A DNA stretch of 64,000 nucleotides, taken from assembly GCA_021809105.1 (NCBI GenBank), contig JAKBAM010000006.1, positions 40,033 through 104,032 of the forward strand, in the 5' to 3' direction. The stretch's first letter is position 1, and the number at the start of each line of letters is the position of its first letter. The position numbers and the translations under genes were made by a program. The notes under the pieces are model-generated. The model was not told the origin of the DNA. It did no database searches and was given only the letters and a program-made list of their open reading frames with translations. The stretch comes from Actinomycetes bacterium (GTDB taxonomy: Bacteria; Actinomycetota; Acidimicrobiia; Acidimicrobiales; Palsa-688). Shown one piece after another: positions 54,206-62,410 of this stretch.

Positions 54206-56035
54206 TCAGAGGTCGGGGACGTCGTCGAGGGTCTGCTCGATGCCGGTGCGGCAGATGGCGTCCTCGGCGGGGCTGGCGAGCGCGCTGAACGCGACCCGCT
54301 CTTGGCCTGCGGCCAGCAGTCCCTGGCCCCGGGATGCGCCGAGGAGGTAGGCCCGCTCGCCGGCCGACAGCCCGAACGCTTCGGCCAAGGTGTCGATCGA
54401 CTGGGGTGCTTGGCCGAGCAGGATCTGGGTGGCGGCGTTGGCGACGACGGCCTGGCCGAGCGGGGAGCCGAGGAGGTCTGCTGCGTCCTGGGTGACGACG
54501 GTGAGCCCGGCCCAGTGCTTGCGGGCGGACTTGGCCATGCGGAAGAGGAACTCGGCCCCCGAGCGCTCGGCCATCAGCAGCCACGCCTCGTCGACGATCA
54601 CGAGACGCCGCCTGCGCTTCGCCGGGTCGGACACCCGCCGCCAGATGGCGTCCAAGGTGAGCAGCGTCCCCGCGGCCTTCAGCTCGTCGGGGAGGTCCCG
54701 CAGGCTGAACACGACGAGATGCCCGTCGGGCCGGGTGGTGGTCGGCCCGTCGAACAGCCCCCGGTGCGTTCCCGCCACATACGGGGCGAGCCGGCCGGCG
54801 AGCGCCCGGGCGGCGGGGTCGCCGTCGGCGCCGAGCGCGGTGGCGAGGTCGGCCAGCAGCGGTGCGGGGCGGGCGTGGCTGCGGGGATCGGCGGTGATCC
54901 CCGCCGACTCGTAGGCCGAGACGATCCCGCGGTCGAGCGCGGCGGCGGTCGCCGGGTCGGGCTTCTCGCCGAGCAGTACCGCGACGAGGGTGTGGACGAA
55001 CAGCGCCCGGCGCACCACCGGACCGGACGCCAGCGCGCCACCGGGCTCGTCTCCCGGATCCTCGCCAAGGGGGGCGTCGCCCTGCCTGCCAGCGTCCGTA
55101 CCGCCGCCATCGCCGGTCTGGGGCCCGGCGCCGAGGTCGAAGGGGTTGACCCTCACGCCTGGGGCGCCGAGGTGCACGTAGGCGCCGCCGACGGTCTCGG
55201 CGAGGCGGCGGTACTCGTCTTCGGGGTCGACGACGGCGATCTCGATCCCTTGGTAGAGCGAGCGCAGCGCTTCGAGCTTGGCGAGATAGGACTTGCCCGC
55301 GCCCGAGCGCGCCAGGATGACCGAGTTGTGGTTGTCCTGGGCGAAGCGGTCCCAAGAGACGAGCCCGGTGCCGCTTTGGGTGGTGCCGTAGAGGACGCCG
55401 GTCGCGCCCGACAGCTCGGCGGAGGCGAAGGGGAAGCTGGCGGCGAGCGCGTCCGTGTCGAACGCCCGGCGCTGGCCGAGGGCGTCGACCCCAAGCGGCA
55501 GAGTGGTCGCCCAGCCCTGCAAGGACCGCCAGGTAGCCGGTCGGGCGTCGAGGAGCATCGACGCGCAGAGCGCCCGCACCCGGGCACACTCTGCCTCCAA
55601 GGTCTTCTCGTCTCCGGCATGGACGGTGAGGACGAGGCCGACCCGGAACAGCTTCTGCTCGCCCCGGGCGAGTCCTGCGGCGAGCTCGCGGGCGTCCTCG
55701 GCGGCGACCTCGACGTCAGGATCGGCGAGCCGGCCCTTGGCTGCATCCGCACGCCGGCCCGACTCCAGGCGGGCAAGCTGGCGACGCAGGCGCTCGGCGG
55801 CGAGCGCGGCGGGGACCGGGTCGATGTGCACGGCGACGTCGAGCCGGCCGGGGTGGGCGCACAGCGGCTCCAGCCAGCCCCGCCCGACCTCTCTCGGGTA
55901 GCCGGTGACGGCGAAGCTGCGGCACCAGCCGTCCCCGACCCGAAGGGCCCGGGGGCGGACCTCGACCGAGTCGGGCCCGAACGGCGTCGCCGGCTTGGCG
56001 GCCGGGCGGGGGATGCGGGCGAGCAGCTTGCTCAT
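54206..56035 (-). CDS. VirB4/TraC-like conjugation ATPase
   Basis: A 609-residue ATPase that energises T4SS assembly. Walker A is ARSGAGKS at 242-249 and Walker B is VIVDEAWLLM with D482-E483. The N-terminal 200 residues are the usual VirB4 domain; a Gly/Asp-rich loop (about 303-335) is an insertion. The ATG 56035 overlaps the preceding stop (ATGA) and is preceded by AAAGGAGCCACC. Homologues pair with PrgI-like proteins in Gram-positive systems, as here. Confidence 0.92.
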   Translation of the reverse strand: MSKLLARIPRPAAKPATPFGPDSVEVRPRALRVGDGWCRSFAVTGYPREVGRGWLEPLCAHPGRLDVAVHIDPVPAALAAERLRRQLARLESGRRADAAKGRLADPDVEVAAEDARELAAGLARGEQKLFRVGLVLTVHAGDEKTLEAECARVRALCASMLLDARPATWRSLQGWATTLPLGVDALGQRRAFDTDALAASFPFASAELSGATGVLYGTTQSGTGLVSWDRFAQDNHNSVILARSGAGKSYLAKLEALRSLYQGIEIAVVDPEDEYRRLAETVGGAYVHLGAPGVRVNPFDLGAGPQTGDGGGTDAGRQGDAPLGEDPGDEPGGALASGPVVRRALFVHTLVAVLLGEKPDPATAAALDRGIVSAYESAGITADPRSHARPAPLLADLATALGADGDPAARALAGRLAPYVAGTHRGLFDGPTTTRPDGHLVVFSLRDLPDELKAAGTLLTLDAIWRRVSDPAKRRRRLVIVDEAWLLMAERSGAEFLFRMAKSARKHWAGLTVVTQDAADLLGSPLGQAVVANAATQILLGQAPQSIDTLAEAFGLSAGERAYLLGASRGQGLLAAGQERVAFSALASPAEDAICRTGIEQTLDDVPDL

Positions 56036-57075
56036 CGGGTGGCTCCTTTGTGCGTGGGGCGACCGGCCGGGTTGAGCGGAGTGGGGTGGCGTGCGAGGGT
56101 GACCGGCTCGTCGTCAGCAGCGCCGGGGGGCCCTCCGGGCCAGGGCAGCCCGGCCGGGTCGAGGCAGCGGCCGATGACGCTGGCGGCGCCGGCGCCGTCG
56201 AGGACGGAGAGGCTGACCCCGGCCGCAGAGAGCGCGGTCACCGCTTCGGCGGCCCGGCGCAGGAGGCGCCCGGCCCTATCCCCGGTGGCGCTGGCCTGGC
56301 TGGCCGGCTGGCCCATCGGCTGGCGGAGCACGACGAGCACCTCTCGGCGCAACAGCGCGCGGCTGGCAGCGAGATTGGCCAAGAACGCGGCGTGGTCGCG
56401 TGCTGCCCGCTCCAGGGCGAGATGCGGTAGGCCCGGCGCGGCGTCCAAGAGCGCGTCGATGGCTGGGCCGACGTCGAGACGCTCGGCCCGCAGGAGGACC
56501 TGGACCGGTTCGGCGAGCGAGCTCAAGAACCGGGCGAACCCTGCCACCAGGGCCTCCTGCTCGGCGGGCGTGCGCAGGCTGAAGGTGACCGCGCTCGCCC
56601 GGCAGATCACCGCCAGGCCGTCGGGCCCGAGGTCGACCACGCCACCGGCGTCGATCCTGGCGAGCGGGAGGCGCAGCGGCGCGGGCAGCGCCGACGGGTG
56701 GGGCCCAGTCGCCTTGGCGAGAAATCCTGGTGCGGGTGGGACGCCGTCGGGTGCGGGGACGAGCCGGCGGGGCGACCTGCGGTGCCGCCACGCCGCGAGC
56801 ACCCACCGGTCGGCGGGGATGCCTTCGACCCGCCCCAGTGCGAGGAGGGCTGCGACCGCTGCGAAGGGGACGGCGACCGCGCCGTAGGCGGCGGGCGGGA
56901 CGAGGTGGCGGGTGGCGGCGTACCCGGCCCAGAGGGCGACCGCCGCGACGGCCAGGATGGCGAGTTGGCGCGCGGTGAGCCCGGCGAGCAGCTTGTCGGG
57001 ACGGTCGACGTCCGCGGGGATCCGGACCCGGCCAGTGTCCTCGGCGGGTTGCCGGCGTCCGGCGGCGGGGCTCAC
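56032..57075 (-). CDS. PrgI-family / SCO6880-like membrane protein
   Basis: A 347-residue protein with two membrane helices near the N-terminus (ARQLAILAVAAVALWAGYAA and AAYGAVAVPFAAVAALLAL) after the conserved RIPADVDRPDKLLAGLTARQL, as in PrgI and SCO6880-type T4SS proteins that sit next to VirB4. The rest is soluble and Arg/Ala-rich. GTG 57075 overlaps the VirB6-like stop (GTGA). It probably links VirB4 to the channel. Confidence 0.82.
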   Translation of the reverse strand: MSPAAGRRQPAEDTGRVRIPADVDRPDKLLAGLTARQLAILAVAAVALWAGYAATRHLVPPAAYGAVAVPFAAVAALLALGRVEGIPADRWVLAAWRHRRSPRRLVPAPDGVPPAPGFLAKATGPHPSALPAPLRLPLARIDAGGVVDLGPDGLAVICRASAVTFSLRTPAEQEALVAGFARFLSSLAEPVQVLLRAERLDVGPAIDALLDAAPGLPHLALERAARDHAAFLANLAASRALLRREVLVVLRQPMGQPASQASATGDRAGRLLRRAAEAVTALSAAGVSLSVLDGAGAASVIGRCLDPAGLPWPGGPPGAADDEPVTLARHPTPLNPAGRPTHKGATR

Positions 57076-58349
57076 AGCCCGACTCCCGCCGCGAGGGCCT
57101 TGGTGCCCTTGTAGATGATCACGTCTCGTACGACCCGGCCGATCCCGCCGCGGCCCCGGGACCCGGAGAACACGACGCGGCTCACCCAGCCGGGGATCTT
57201 GACGAGCACCCAGCACAGACATGCCGAGACGAGCAGGTCGACGACCCCGCCGGTCGAGGCGATCCCGAGGTTGGCCGGCCCGCCCGAGGCGAGGAACACC
57301 CGCAGCGCGGTGATCAAGACAAGCGACTGGGCGACCTGGACGGCGAGCGTGCCAGAAAAGGCCCGCCACCACAGCTTGGCGAGACCCTCGGTCTGGGGGA
57401 GGGCATGGCAGACGAGGCAGATCGGGGCGGCGACCACGAGCAGGATGACGAGCGCGAGGCGCACGACGTAGGTGGCGAGCAGCACGACGGCGAGCACGGC
57501 GACGACCCCGCCCAAGAGCACGACGAAGATCCCGCCCGAGGCGAGCGAGCCGAGCACCAGCTGGCGGAGCACCACCGCGGCGTTGGCCGCGTCGACTCCT
57601 TGGCCGAGAACCGCCGCGGACAGCGTATCGGCGGTCGTGATGGCGAGCCCGGCGAGACCGAGGCTGGCGTTCACGGCGACGGCGGCGACGACGATGCGGG
57701 GGAGGACGTCACGAAGGGCGGTGCGGGTCTGGAGGGTCTCGTGGCCCATGACGATCGCCCCGCCGGCCAAGACGAAGAGCACCAAGAACGCGTCGGCGAT
57801 CCCTTCGGCCATACGCCACAGCTGGCCGACCCGGCTCTGGGCCGTGACGTTCGGGGTGGCGAGGAGGGTGTGGCCGAGGAGGGTGAGGACCGGGTCCAGG
57901 GCGTCGGTGACGAGGCTTCGGAACCAGTCGTCGATGGCGGCTTCGATGTGGCCGGTGATGTCGAACAGCCCCGGCGAGGGCTGGGTGCCGCCGCTCACTG
58001 TTCCCCCGCTTCCCGCCGCCGGCATGCTCGGCGTGGTCGTTCCGGGCGGCCCGACCTGGATCGGCGGCGGTCCCTCACCGCCTGTCCCCGAGCCACCCGT
58101 CCCCGAGGTCGATGTTCCCGACCCAGACGTCTGCGAGCCGGCAGTTGTCGTCGCGCTGAAGGCGGGGGCGGTCGCGGGTGGGGCGGTCCGAGCTGCGGTG
58201 AGCACGACCGTCGTCCCGGTCCCGGCAGCGCTGGCGTGAACGGCGGACGCCGGGTGGTGCCCGGGGGTGCCGAGGGCCAAGACGGCGAACACGATGCCGG
58301 CGGCGAGGCGAATCGGGTGCCGGGGTCGCCAGGCGGGGAGGCGTCGCAT
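57072..58349 (-). CDS. VirB6/TrbL-like polytopic channel protein
   Basis: A 425-residue protein with an N-terminal signal-like helix, a Gly/Ser/Thr-rich linker (about 55-105) and a C-terminal membrane region with about five or six helices (190-400), including FLVLFVLAGGAIVMG and LLGGVVAVLAVVLLATYVV. This is the layout of VirB6/TrbL inner-membrane channel subunits. ATG 58349 overlaps the pilin stop by one base (TGATG). Assigned mainly by topology and position. Confidence 0.75.
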   Translation of the reverse strand: MRRLPAWRPRHPIRLAAGIVFAVLALGTPGHHPASAVHASAAGTGTTVVLTAARTAPPATAPAFSATTTAGSQTSGSGTSTSGTGGSGTGGEGPPPIQVGPPGTTTPSMPAAGSGGTVSGGTQPSPGLFDITGHIEAAIDDWFRSLVTDALDPVLTLLGHTLLATPNVTAQSRVGQLWRMAEGIADAFLVLFVLAGGAIVMGHETLQTRTALRDVLPRIVVAAVAVNASLGLAGLAITTADTLSAAVLGQGVDAANAAVVLRQLVLGSLASGGIFVVLLGGVVAVLAVVLLATYVVRLALVILLVVAAPICLVCHALPQTEGLAKLWWRAFSGTLAVQVAQSLVLITALRVFLASGGPANLGIASTGGVVDLLVSACLCWVLVKIPGWVSRVVFSGSRGRGGIGRVVRDVIIYKGTKALAAGVGL

Positions 58350-58930
58350 CAGCCGCCGCCGACGAGGGAGGCGAGGATGGACACGATGAGCGGGGCGAGG
58401 ACGGCGAGCGCGTAGCCGATCGCCGCGGACTTGAGGGCGGTCTTTGCCTTCTCGACCTGGCCCGGGTCGCCGCCGGCGGTCAGGTAGCGCAGGCCGCCGA
58501 TGGTGAGGAACAGCGTGGCGACCCCGGCCAGGATCCCGACGATCCAAGTGGTGAGGTTCGAGATCAGCCCGCTCAAGGTCTGGGTGCCCCCACCGGCCGC
58601 GTAGGCCGGCGAGGCGAGCAGCGCGACGAGGGCACCGGCGAGCAGGCCTGCCACGACCAGACGTCTCGCCATCGGCCGCCCGGACCGTCGGCCGCCCGAG
58701 TGGACGGCGGCAGGGGTGGTCCCGGCGGCACCTCGAGCGGTCGGTCTCCCGGTGGCCTGTCTCGTGGCCGCCTGTCCTGTGGCGGGCGCTCCGTCGGTGG
58801 GCTGTATGGGGGTGGGTTGTGTGCGGGCGTGACGTGTCGTGGTGGCCTCCTTGGTCGGCTCCCCGGGCGCTGGGGACTGGGGTGGGGTCGGGGGTCGCCC
58901 CGGTGGTCCGGTCGGGACCGGGGTGGGCAC
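58349..58930 (-). CDS. VirB2-like pilin with Pro/Thr-rich N-terminal extension
   Basis: 193 residues. The C-terminal 108 are a typical VirB2/TrbC pilin: a signal helix (LVVAGLLAGALVALLASPAYA), then two hydrophobic segments (WIVGILAGVATLFLTIGGLRYL and AIGYALAVLAPLIVSILASL) around a short polar loop. The first about 85 residues are Pro/Thr/Ala-rich and not expected in pilins. GTG 58930 is chosen since AGGAG lies six bases upstream and only 2 bp separate it from the previous stop; ATG 58672 would give a normal pilin but has no ribosome-binding site. Confidence 0.8.
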   Translation of the reverse strand: MPTPVPTGPPGRPPTPPQSPAPGEPTKEATTTRHARTQPTPIQPTDGAPATGQAATRQATGRPTARGAAGTTPAAVHSGGRRSGRPMARRLVVAGLLAGALVALLASPAYAAGGGTQTLSGLISNLTTWIVGILAGVATLFLTIGGLRYLTAGGDPGQVEKAKTALKSAAIGYALAVLAPLIVSILASLVGGG

Positions 58931-58932
58931 TC

Positions 58933-59781
58933 TCACCTCCTCGGTGGTGGGCTCGAGCGACGCTTGCCCGGTCGCCGGTCCGCTGGCCGGCCGTGCCGGG
59001 GGCGACCCCTACTAGAAGAACAAGGGGTCTCGGCCGCTTTTCCAACAAAATCGAACGGCTCGTACCAGTCCGAGTTCAGGTAGTCGCGCAATTTGGCCTC
59101 GGCGCGGCTTCGACGCATCCGGCAGGTCTCGTAGTCGAGGTCGAGGTCCTCGGCGATGGCGGCGAGGTTGGCGCCCTCCAGGCGGGTGGTGGCGATCAGC
59201 TCGGCATCGGTGGCGCTGACCACGTCCGCAGCGACGGCCCGGGCGAGGACGATGTCGGGATGCCCCCACGGCCGGGGTGGTGCGGCTGAGACCGGCTCGG
59301 CGCCCGGCCCGGCCCGCTCGGCCAGCTCGGCCCGGAGCAGCCGGGCGGCGCCGGTGCGGGCCAGCCAGCACAGCCACGACGCCAGGCGGGCCCGGCCCGG
59401 GGTGGCCCTGGCCACGGCGGCCAAGAACGCGGCGAGAGCTTCGGCCTCGATCTCGTCGGCCCTGTCCGGGCAGGCTTGGGTCAGCGCCCAGACCGCCCGG
59501 CGCAGCCCGGGGAGCAGCACCCCGGCCAGGCCGACGCTCCAGCGGCCGCCTTCGGCCTGGGCTCGGGCGACGAGCTCGCCGACGATGGCGTCGCGGATGG
59601 CGAACGGCGTCGAGGGGTGCAGCAGCCGGGCTTTCAGCTCGCCGAGGGGGACCGGCCGGTCGGGCAGACCGGCGAGGCCGGTGCCGTAAAGGGCGAGGGG
59701 GCGCAGGCCGGTCGTGAGGAGATCGAACGTCTTCTCCAAGGTGTCGAACGGCGAGTCGGTGAGGATGCGGCGAGGGCACAT
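58933..59781 (-). CDS. Sigma-factor-like HTH protein at the head of the T4SS operon
   Basis: A 282-residue, mainly helical protein. Residues about 205-255 read LIATTRLEGANLAAIAEDLD and then YETCRMRRSRAEAKLRDYL, matching a sigma-70 region 4 helix-turn-helix; region 2 is not recognisable. After residue 245 the chain is an Arg/Pro/Ser-rich tail. AAGGAG precedes ATG 59781. It is the first gene after the GGGAC-rich leader and a natural candidate for its regulator. Part of its 3' end (59016-59052) is repeated near 62343. Confidence 0.65.
   Translation of the reverse strand: MCPRRILTDSPFDTLEKTFDLLTTGLRPLALYGTGLAGLPDRPVPLGELKARLLHPSTPFAIRDAIVGELVARAQAEGGRWSVGLAGVLLPGLRRAVWALTQACPDRADEIEAEALAAFLAAVARATPGRARLASWLCWLARTGAARLLRAELAERAGPGAEPVSAAPPRPWGHPDIVLARAVAADVVSATDAELIATTRLEGANLAAIAEDLDLDYETCRMRRSRAEAKLRDYLNSDWYEPFDFVGKAAETPCSSSRGRPRHGRPADRRPGKRRSSPPPRR
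59016..59052 (-). repeat. 37-bp repeated element, copy B
   Basis: On - it starts GATTTTGTTGGA and ends TGTTCTT. Copy A is at 62343-62379 on +. The outer 19 bases are identical and the inner 18 match at 9. It lies within the 3' part of the sigma-like gene, encoding DFVGKAAETPCS, and is AT-rich for this region. Confidence 0.65.
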
Positions 59782-59839
59782 GGGCGGCTCCTTCGGCTGA
59801 GGTGGGCCGCCATCGCGCCACGCAGGTGGACCCGGATCA

Positions 59840-60142
59840 GTCCCGGATCGCCCCCACTTCGCCTGTCCCCACTGCCCTCCCGCACGCGGGACCCATGCGG
59901 GACCTCTCCGCGGAGTCGGGAGCGTCGGTGCAGGTCAGCGCGGTGGGACTTGCTCGTCCCGAGAGATGGGACCTGTCGCGGGACTCCGAGGCTGGGACGC
60001 CGCCAGATTTTTCCGTCCCGCCGCTTGCGTCGCCCTGGTCCCGCGGGTGGGACCTCGACTCCCGCGCTTTGTCTGCACCCGAGATCCCACCTCTGGGACT
60101 AGTCCCACCCGGCCGGGATGCCTTCTCCCGGCGCGCCGGGAC
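59840..60142. repeat. GGGAC/GTCCC pentamer array
   Basis: GGGAC starts at 59888, 59899, 59945, 59968, 59980, 59994, 60049, 60095 and 60138. GTCCC starts at 59840, 59865, 59956, 60015, 60038 and 60102. That makes 15 sites in about 300 bp. Many are preceded by T or C and followed by C or T (TGGGACCT). Base composition alone would give only one or two. Confidence 0.85.
60094..60107. promoter_or_regulatory. 14-bp perfect palindrome within the array
   Basis: TGGGACTAGTCCCA is its own reverse complement, formed by a GGGAC and a GTCCC site meeting head to head around TAG. It would suit a dimeric DNA-binding protein. Central position in the operon's leader. Confidence 0.6.
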
Positions 60143-60264
60143 TGCCGGGGTTCGGCGATGCGGTCCGCGGCTTGTCGCCGGCACGCCCCACCTCGCCGAG
60201 CGAGTTGTCGTGGCTCGTGAAGGCTGAAATTGCGCGCTGAATCGGTGGCCATAGGCTGGCCCCA

Positions 60265-60906
60265 GTGACGCAGCGCGACTGGGTGGAATGGCACCGGGAC
60301 TACGACGATCCAGGCTCCCTGCTCTCGCTGCGGGGGGAACTCGTGCAGGAGCACCTGCGCACCGAACTCGATCGTGCCCCCGCCGGGGACGTTCGGCTGA
60401 TCAGCCTGTGCGCCGGGCAGGGCCGGGACGTGATCGGCGTCCTGGCCGGGCATCCGCGCCGGAACGACGTGCGCGCCAGGCTGGTCGAGCTGGACGAGCG
60501 CAACGTCGCGGTCGCCCGGCAGGCGGCGCAGGCGGCTGGGCTGGACGGCGTCGAGGTGCTTCAGGCCGACGCCGGGATCACCGACGCCTGTGCGGGAGCG
60601 GTACCCGCCCAGATAGTGGTGGCATGCGGGATCTTCGGCAACATCAGCGACAGTGACATCCATGCCACGGTGGCCGCCCTGCCCAGCCTGTGCGCGCCCG
60701 GTGCGCTGGTCCTGTGGACCAGGCATCGCATGCCGCCTGACCTGACCCCCGCTGTCCGGTCCTGGTTCGAGGACGCGGGCTTTCGCGAGGAGGCGTTCGA
60801 CGTCAGCGACGACGGTTTCATGTCGGTCGGCGCGCACCGACTGACGGGGGAGCCCGCCTCGTTGATGCCCGGCCAGCGGCTGTTCACGTTCGCCGCCAGG
60901 ACCTGA
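60265..60906 (+). CDS. Class I SAM-dependent methyltransferase
   Basis: A 213-residue Rossmann methyltransferase. DWVEWHRDYDDPGSLLSLR is the characteristic start of an actinobacterial family. Motif I reads RLISLCAGQGRDVIGVL, motif II has the acidic LVELDERNVAVA, and later VVACGIFGNISDSDIHATV is typical. Substrate unknown. Starts at GTG 60265, divergent from the T4SS operon. Not clearly an element gene; it may be cargo. Confidence 0.83.
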   Translation: MTQRDWVEWHRDYDDPGSLLSLRGELVQEHLRTELDRAPAGDVRLISLCAGQGRDVIGVLAGHPRRNDVRARLVELDERNVAVARQAAQAAGLDGVEVLQADAGITDACAGAVPAQIVVACGIFGNISDSDIHATVAALPSLCAPGALVLWTRHRMPPDLTPAVRSWFEDAGFREEAFDVSDDGFMSVGAHRLTGEPASLMPGQRLFTFAART

Positions 60907-60927
60907 GCCGGGCCATCTCGCCTCGGG

Positions 60928-61473
60928 TCAGTCAGGGTCGGGTAGGACGAGACCGGCTTGGAGGTCACGGATGATCGTGCCGAGTTCGCCTGATGCGAGG
61001 AGCCCGGGCCCGAGAGGACCTGACCGGTTCTCGCCGACGGGCGGGAGGGCTCGCAGCGCGGCCCGGACTTCTATCGACATGTGGCTGAGCTGCCAGCGGA
61101 TCTCGTCCTTGACGGCTTCCGGTCGGTCGGGGGCCGCCAGGGCGGTCGCTTTGACGGCGTACGCGGCGGCGCCGAGTGCGTGCGCTCCCATATGGCAGAT
61201 GGCTACGGCTTGACCGGCGGATCGGGCGGCGGCAGCTGCCGCGGGAGCCATCACCTCACCGGCAGCGACGCCACCTACGAATCGACGGCGGATCTCCTCG
61301 GCAGTCTTCAGCTCTCCCCGGGCGAACGCCCGGGTCCGAGCGATCGCAGCGCGAGGGCGCTCATCAGCTGGAGCCTCGGCCTCAAATAGCCCCAGAACCC
61401 GCTCTGCGCAATCGGCGGCCCACGCAGCGACAAGCCGTCGGTCGGCTTCGCTGAGCGTCTGCGGAGATCCCAC
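60928..61473 (-). CDS. Imm5-like putative immunity protein
   Basis: A 181-residue, Ala-rich helical protein. TLSEADRRLVAAWAADCAERVL and RPRAAIARTRAFARGEL are family-typical, then SAGQAVAICHMGAHALGAAAYAVKA. NCBI-style annotation calls this group putative immunity proteins, but it is also seen without toxins. GTG 61473 is the best start; upstream sequence is unrelated. A broken paralogue lies at 39719-40066. No toxin gene is next to it. Confidence 0.65.
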   Translation of the reverse strand: MGSPQTLSEADRRLVAAWAADCAERVLGLFEAEAPADERPRAAIARTRAFARGELKTAEEIRRRFVGGVAAGEVMAPAAAAAARSAGQAVAICHMGAHALGAAAYAVKATALAAPDRPEAVKDEIRWQLSHMSIEVRAALRALPPVGENRSGPLGPGLLASGELGTIIRDLQAGLVLPDPD

Positions 61474-61668
61474 CGTATGTACTTTACGTAGCTGCTCATC
61501 AGAGCGGCCGAGCCCGGGCCACCAGCGCGCGCACCATGCCGGCAAGCCAGTCGGAGTGATGAAGTGGCCGACAGCGGGCGGGCTGTGATGGGTGCCAGTG
61601 AGCAAATCCTGGTGGCCGCCCACCACGCCCGCGGGGTTCCCGTAGCGGGCTACCGGCCGCAGCATCGG

Positions 61669-62214
61669 TCAGCTGGCGATGCGGTAGCGGCGGGGCTTGT
61701 CACCCACGAGGACCACCTCGCCACGCGCCGCCATGGTCGCGAGCGAGTTCGAGATGGCACCCTGCGAGCGGTACAAGGCCTTGCCGAGCGCGGCCGGCCC
61801 GAAGGACTCGCCCGGGCGGGCGGCGAGGTAGTCCCGCACGAGAGAGCCCAGCTCGCCCCGCCCCAGCCGACCAGCCGCCGCGAGAGGCTCGGGGGTCTCC
61901 TCGCGAGCGGCGGGAAGAAGCTCGCCGCCGCCGGGCTCGTCGCCGGGCTCTCCGCCGAGCGCTCCGCCGGTCACGTCGGTGGCGGCAACCTCGGTCGTGG
62001 CCACCGCCGACCAGCGGTCCGGGGCTCGCCGTCCGGCCTCCCGGCCGCCCGAGGTACGGCGCACCGAGCCGGCCGCCTCCAGCGCGGCGAGCCGTTTTCC
62101 GGCGGTGGACTGGCCGATCCCGAGGGCGTCGGATAGCTCCGCCGAGGTGACCTCGGGGCGGGCGGTAAGGCCGTCGAGGATTTCGTCGTCGGTGATCTGC
62201 AGCGGGCGTGCCAT
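61669..62214 (-). CDS. Winged-helix regulator with two HTH regions
   Basis: A 181-residue protein. The N-terminal winged helix reads DDEILDGLTARPEVTSAELSDALGIGQSTAGKRLAALEAAGSV; a low-complexity Glu/Gly/Pro linker follows; a second winged helix reads LVRDYLAARPGESFGPAALGKALYRSQGAISNSLATMAARGEVVLVG. AAGGAGCCACC precedes ATG 62214, the same leader as before the sigma-like and VirB4 genes. Likely a regulator of the element, divergent from the methyltransferase pair. Confidence 0.8.
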   Translation of the reverse strand: MARPLQITDDEILDGLTARPEVTSAELSDALGIGQSTAGKRLAALEAAGSVRRTSGGREAGRRAPDRWSAVATTEVAATDVTGGALGGEPGDEPGGGELLPAAREETPEPLAAAGRLGRGELGSLVRDYLAARPGESFGPAALGKALYRSQGAISNSLATMAARGEVVLVGDKPRRYRIAS

Positions 62215-62342
62215 GGTGGCTCCTTCGGGGTCGAGTGGGCTCGTCCTCGAAGGACCTACCTCCATCTCCGAGCCCAGCTCAAGGCCAAAGAGAGGGTTCT
62301 CGAACCCCGTCGACGGCCGAAAGAACCGGCGTACGCGAGAGG

Positions 62343-62379
62343 GATTTTGTTGGATACAGGGGCCGCACCCCCTGTTCTT
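62343..62379 (+). repeat. 37-bp repeated element, copy A
   Basis: Starts GATTTTGTTGGA and ends TGTTCTT. Copy B is at 59052-59016 on -, with identical outer 19 bases. Here it lies in a non-coding leader 31 bp upstream of the first DNA methyltransferase gene. Confidence 0.65.
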
Positions 62380-62380
62380 T
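62356..62380 (+). terminator. Terminator-like hairpin within copy A
   Basis: ACAGGGG (62356-62362) and CCCCTGT (62369-62375) form a perfect 7-bp stem with a six-base loop, followed by TCTTT. It looks like an intrinsic terminator or attenuator just before the DNA methyltransferase gene. Confidence 0.5.
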
Positions 62381-62410
62381 AGATGACGCTTGTCCGGTCC
62401 TGGGCCGCCC

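Larger units (their letters stand above)
59782..60264. other. Leader region of the T4SS operon
   Basis: 480 bp between the divergent sigma-like (-) and methyltransferase (+) genes. It contains the GGGAC array listed next and a perfect 14-bp palindrome. Open frames here (59802-60227 on +, 60184-59837 on -) show no family and simply follow the repeats. Probably the main promoter region of the element, possibly with its transfer origin. Confidence 0.6.

Noticed and set aside
51741-56887. Two very long open frames on + (869 and 861 codons) across the T4SS genes
   Set aside because: They are antisense to the TraG- and VirB4-like genes, have the Gly/Asp/Val-rich composition of reverse frames in GC-rich DNA and lack any motif.
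59802-60227. 141-codon frame in the T4SS leader with repeated WDL
   Set aside because: The repeated residues are only the translation of the GGGAC array. The frame has no family, and the array lies in both orientations, favouring a DNA-level role.
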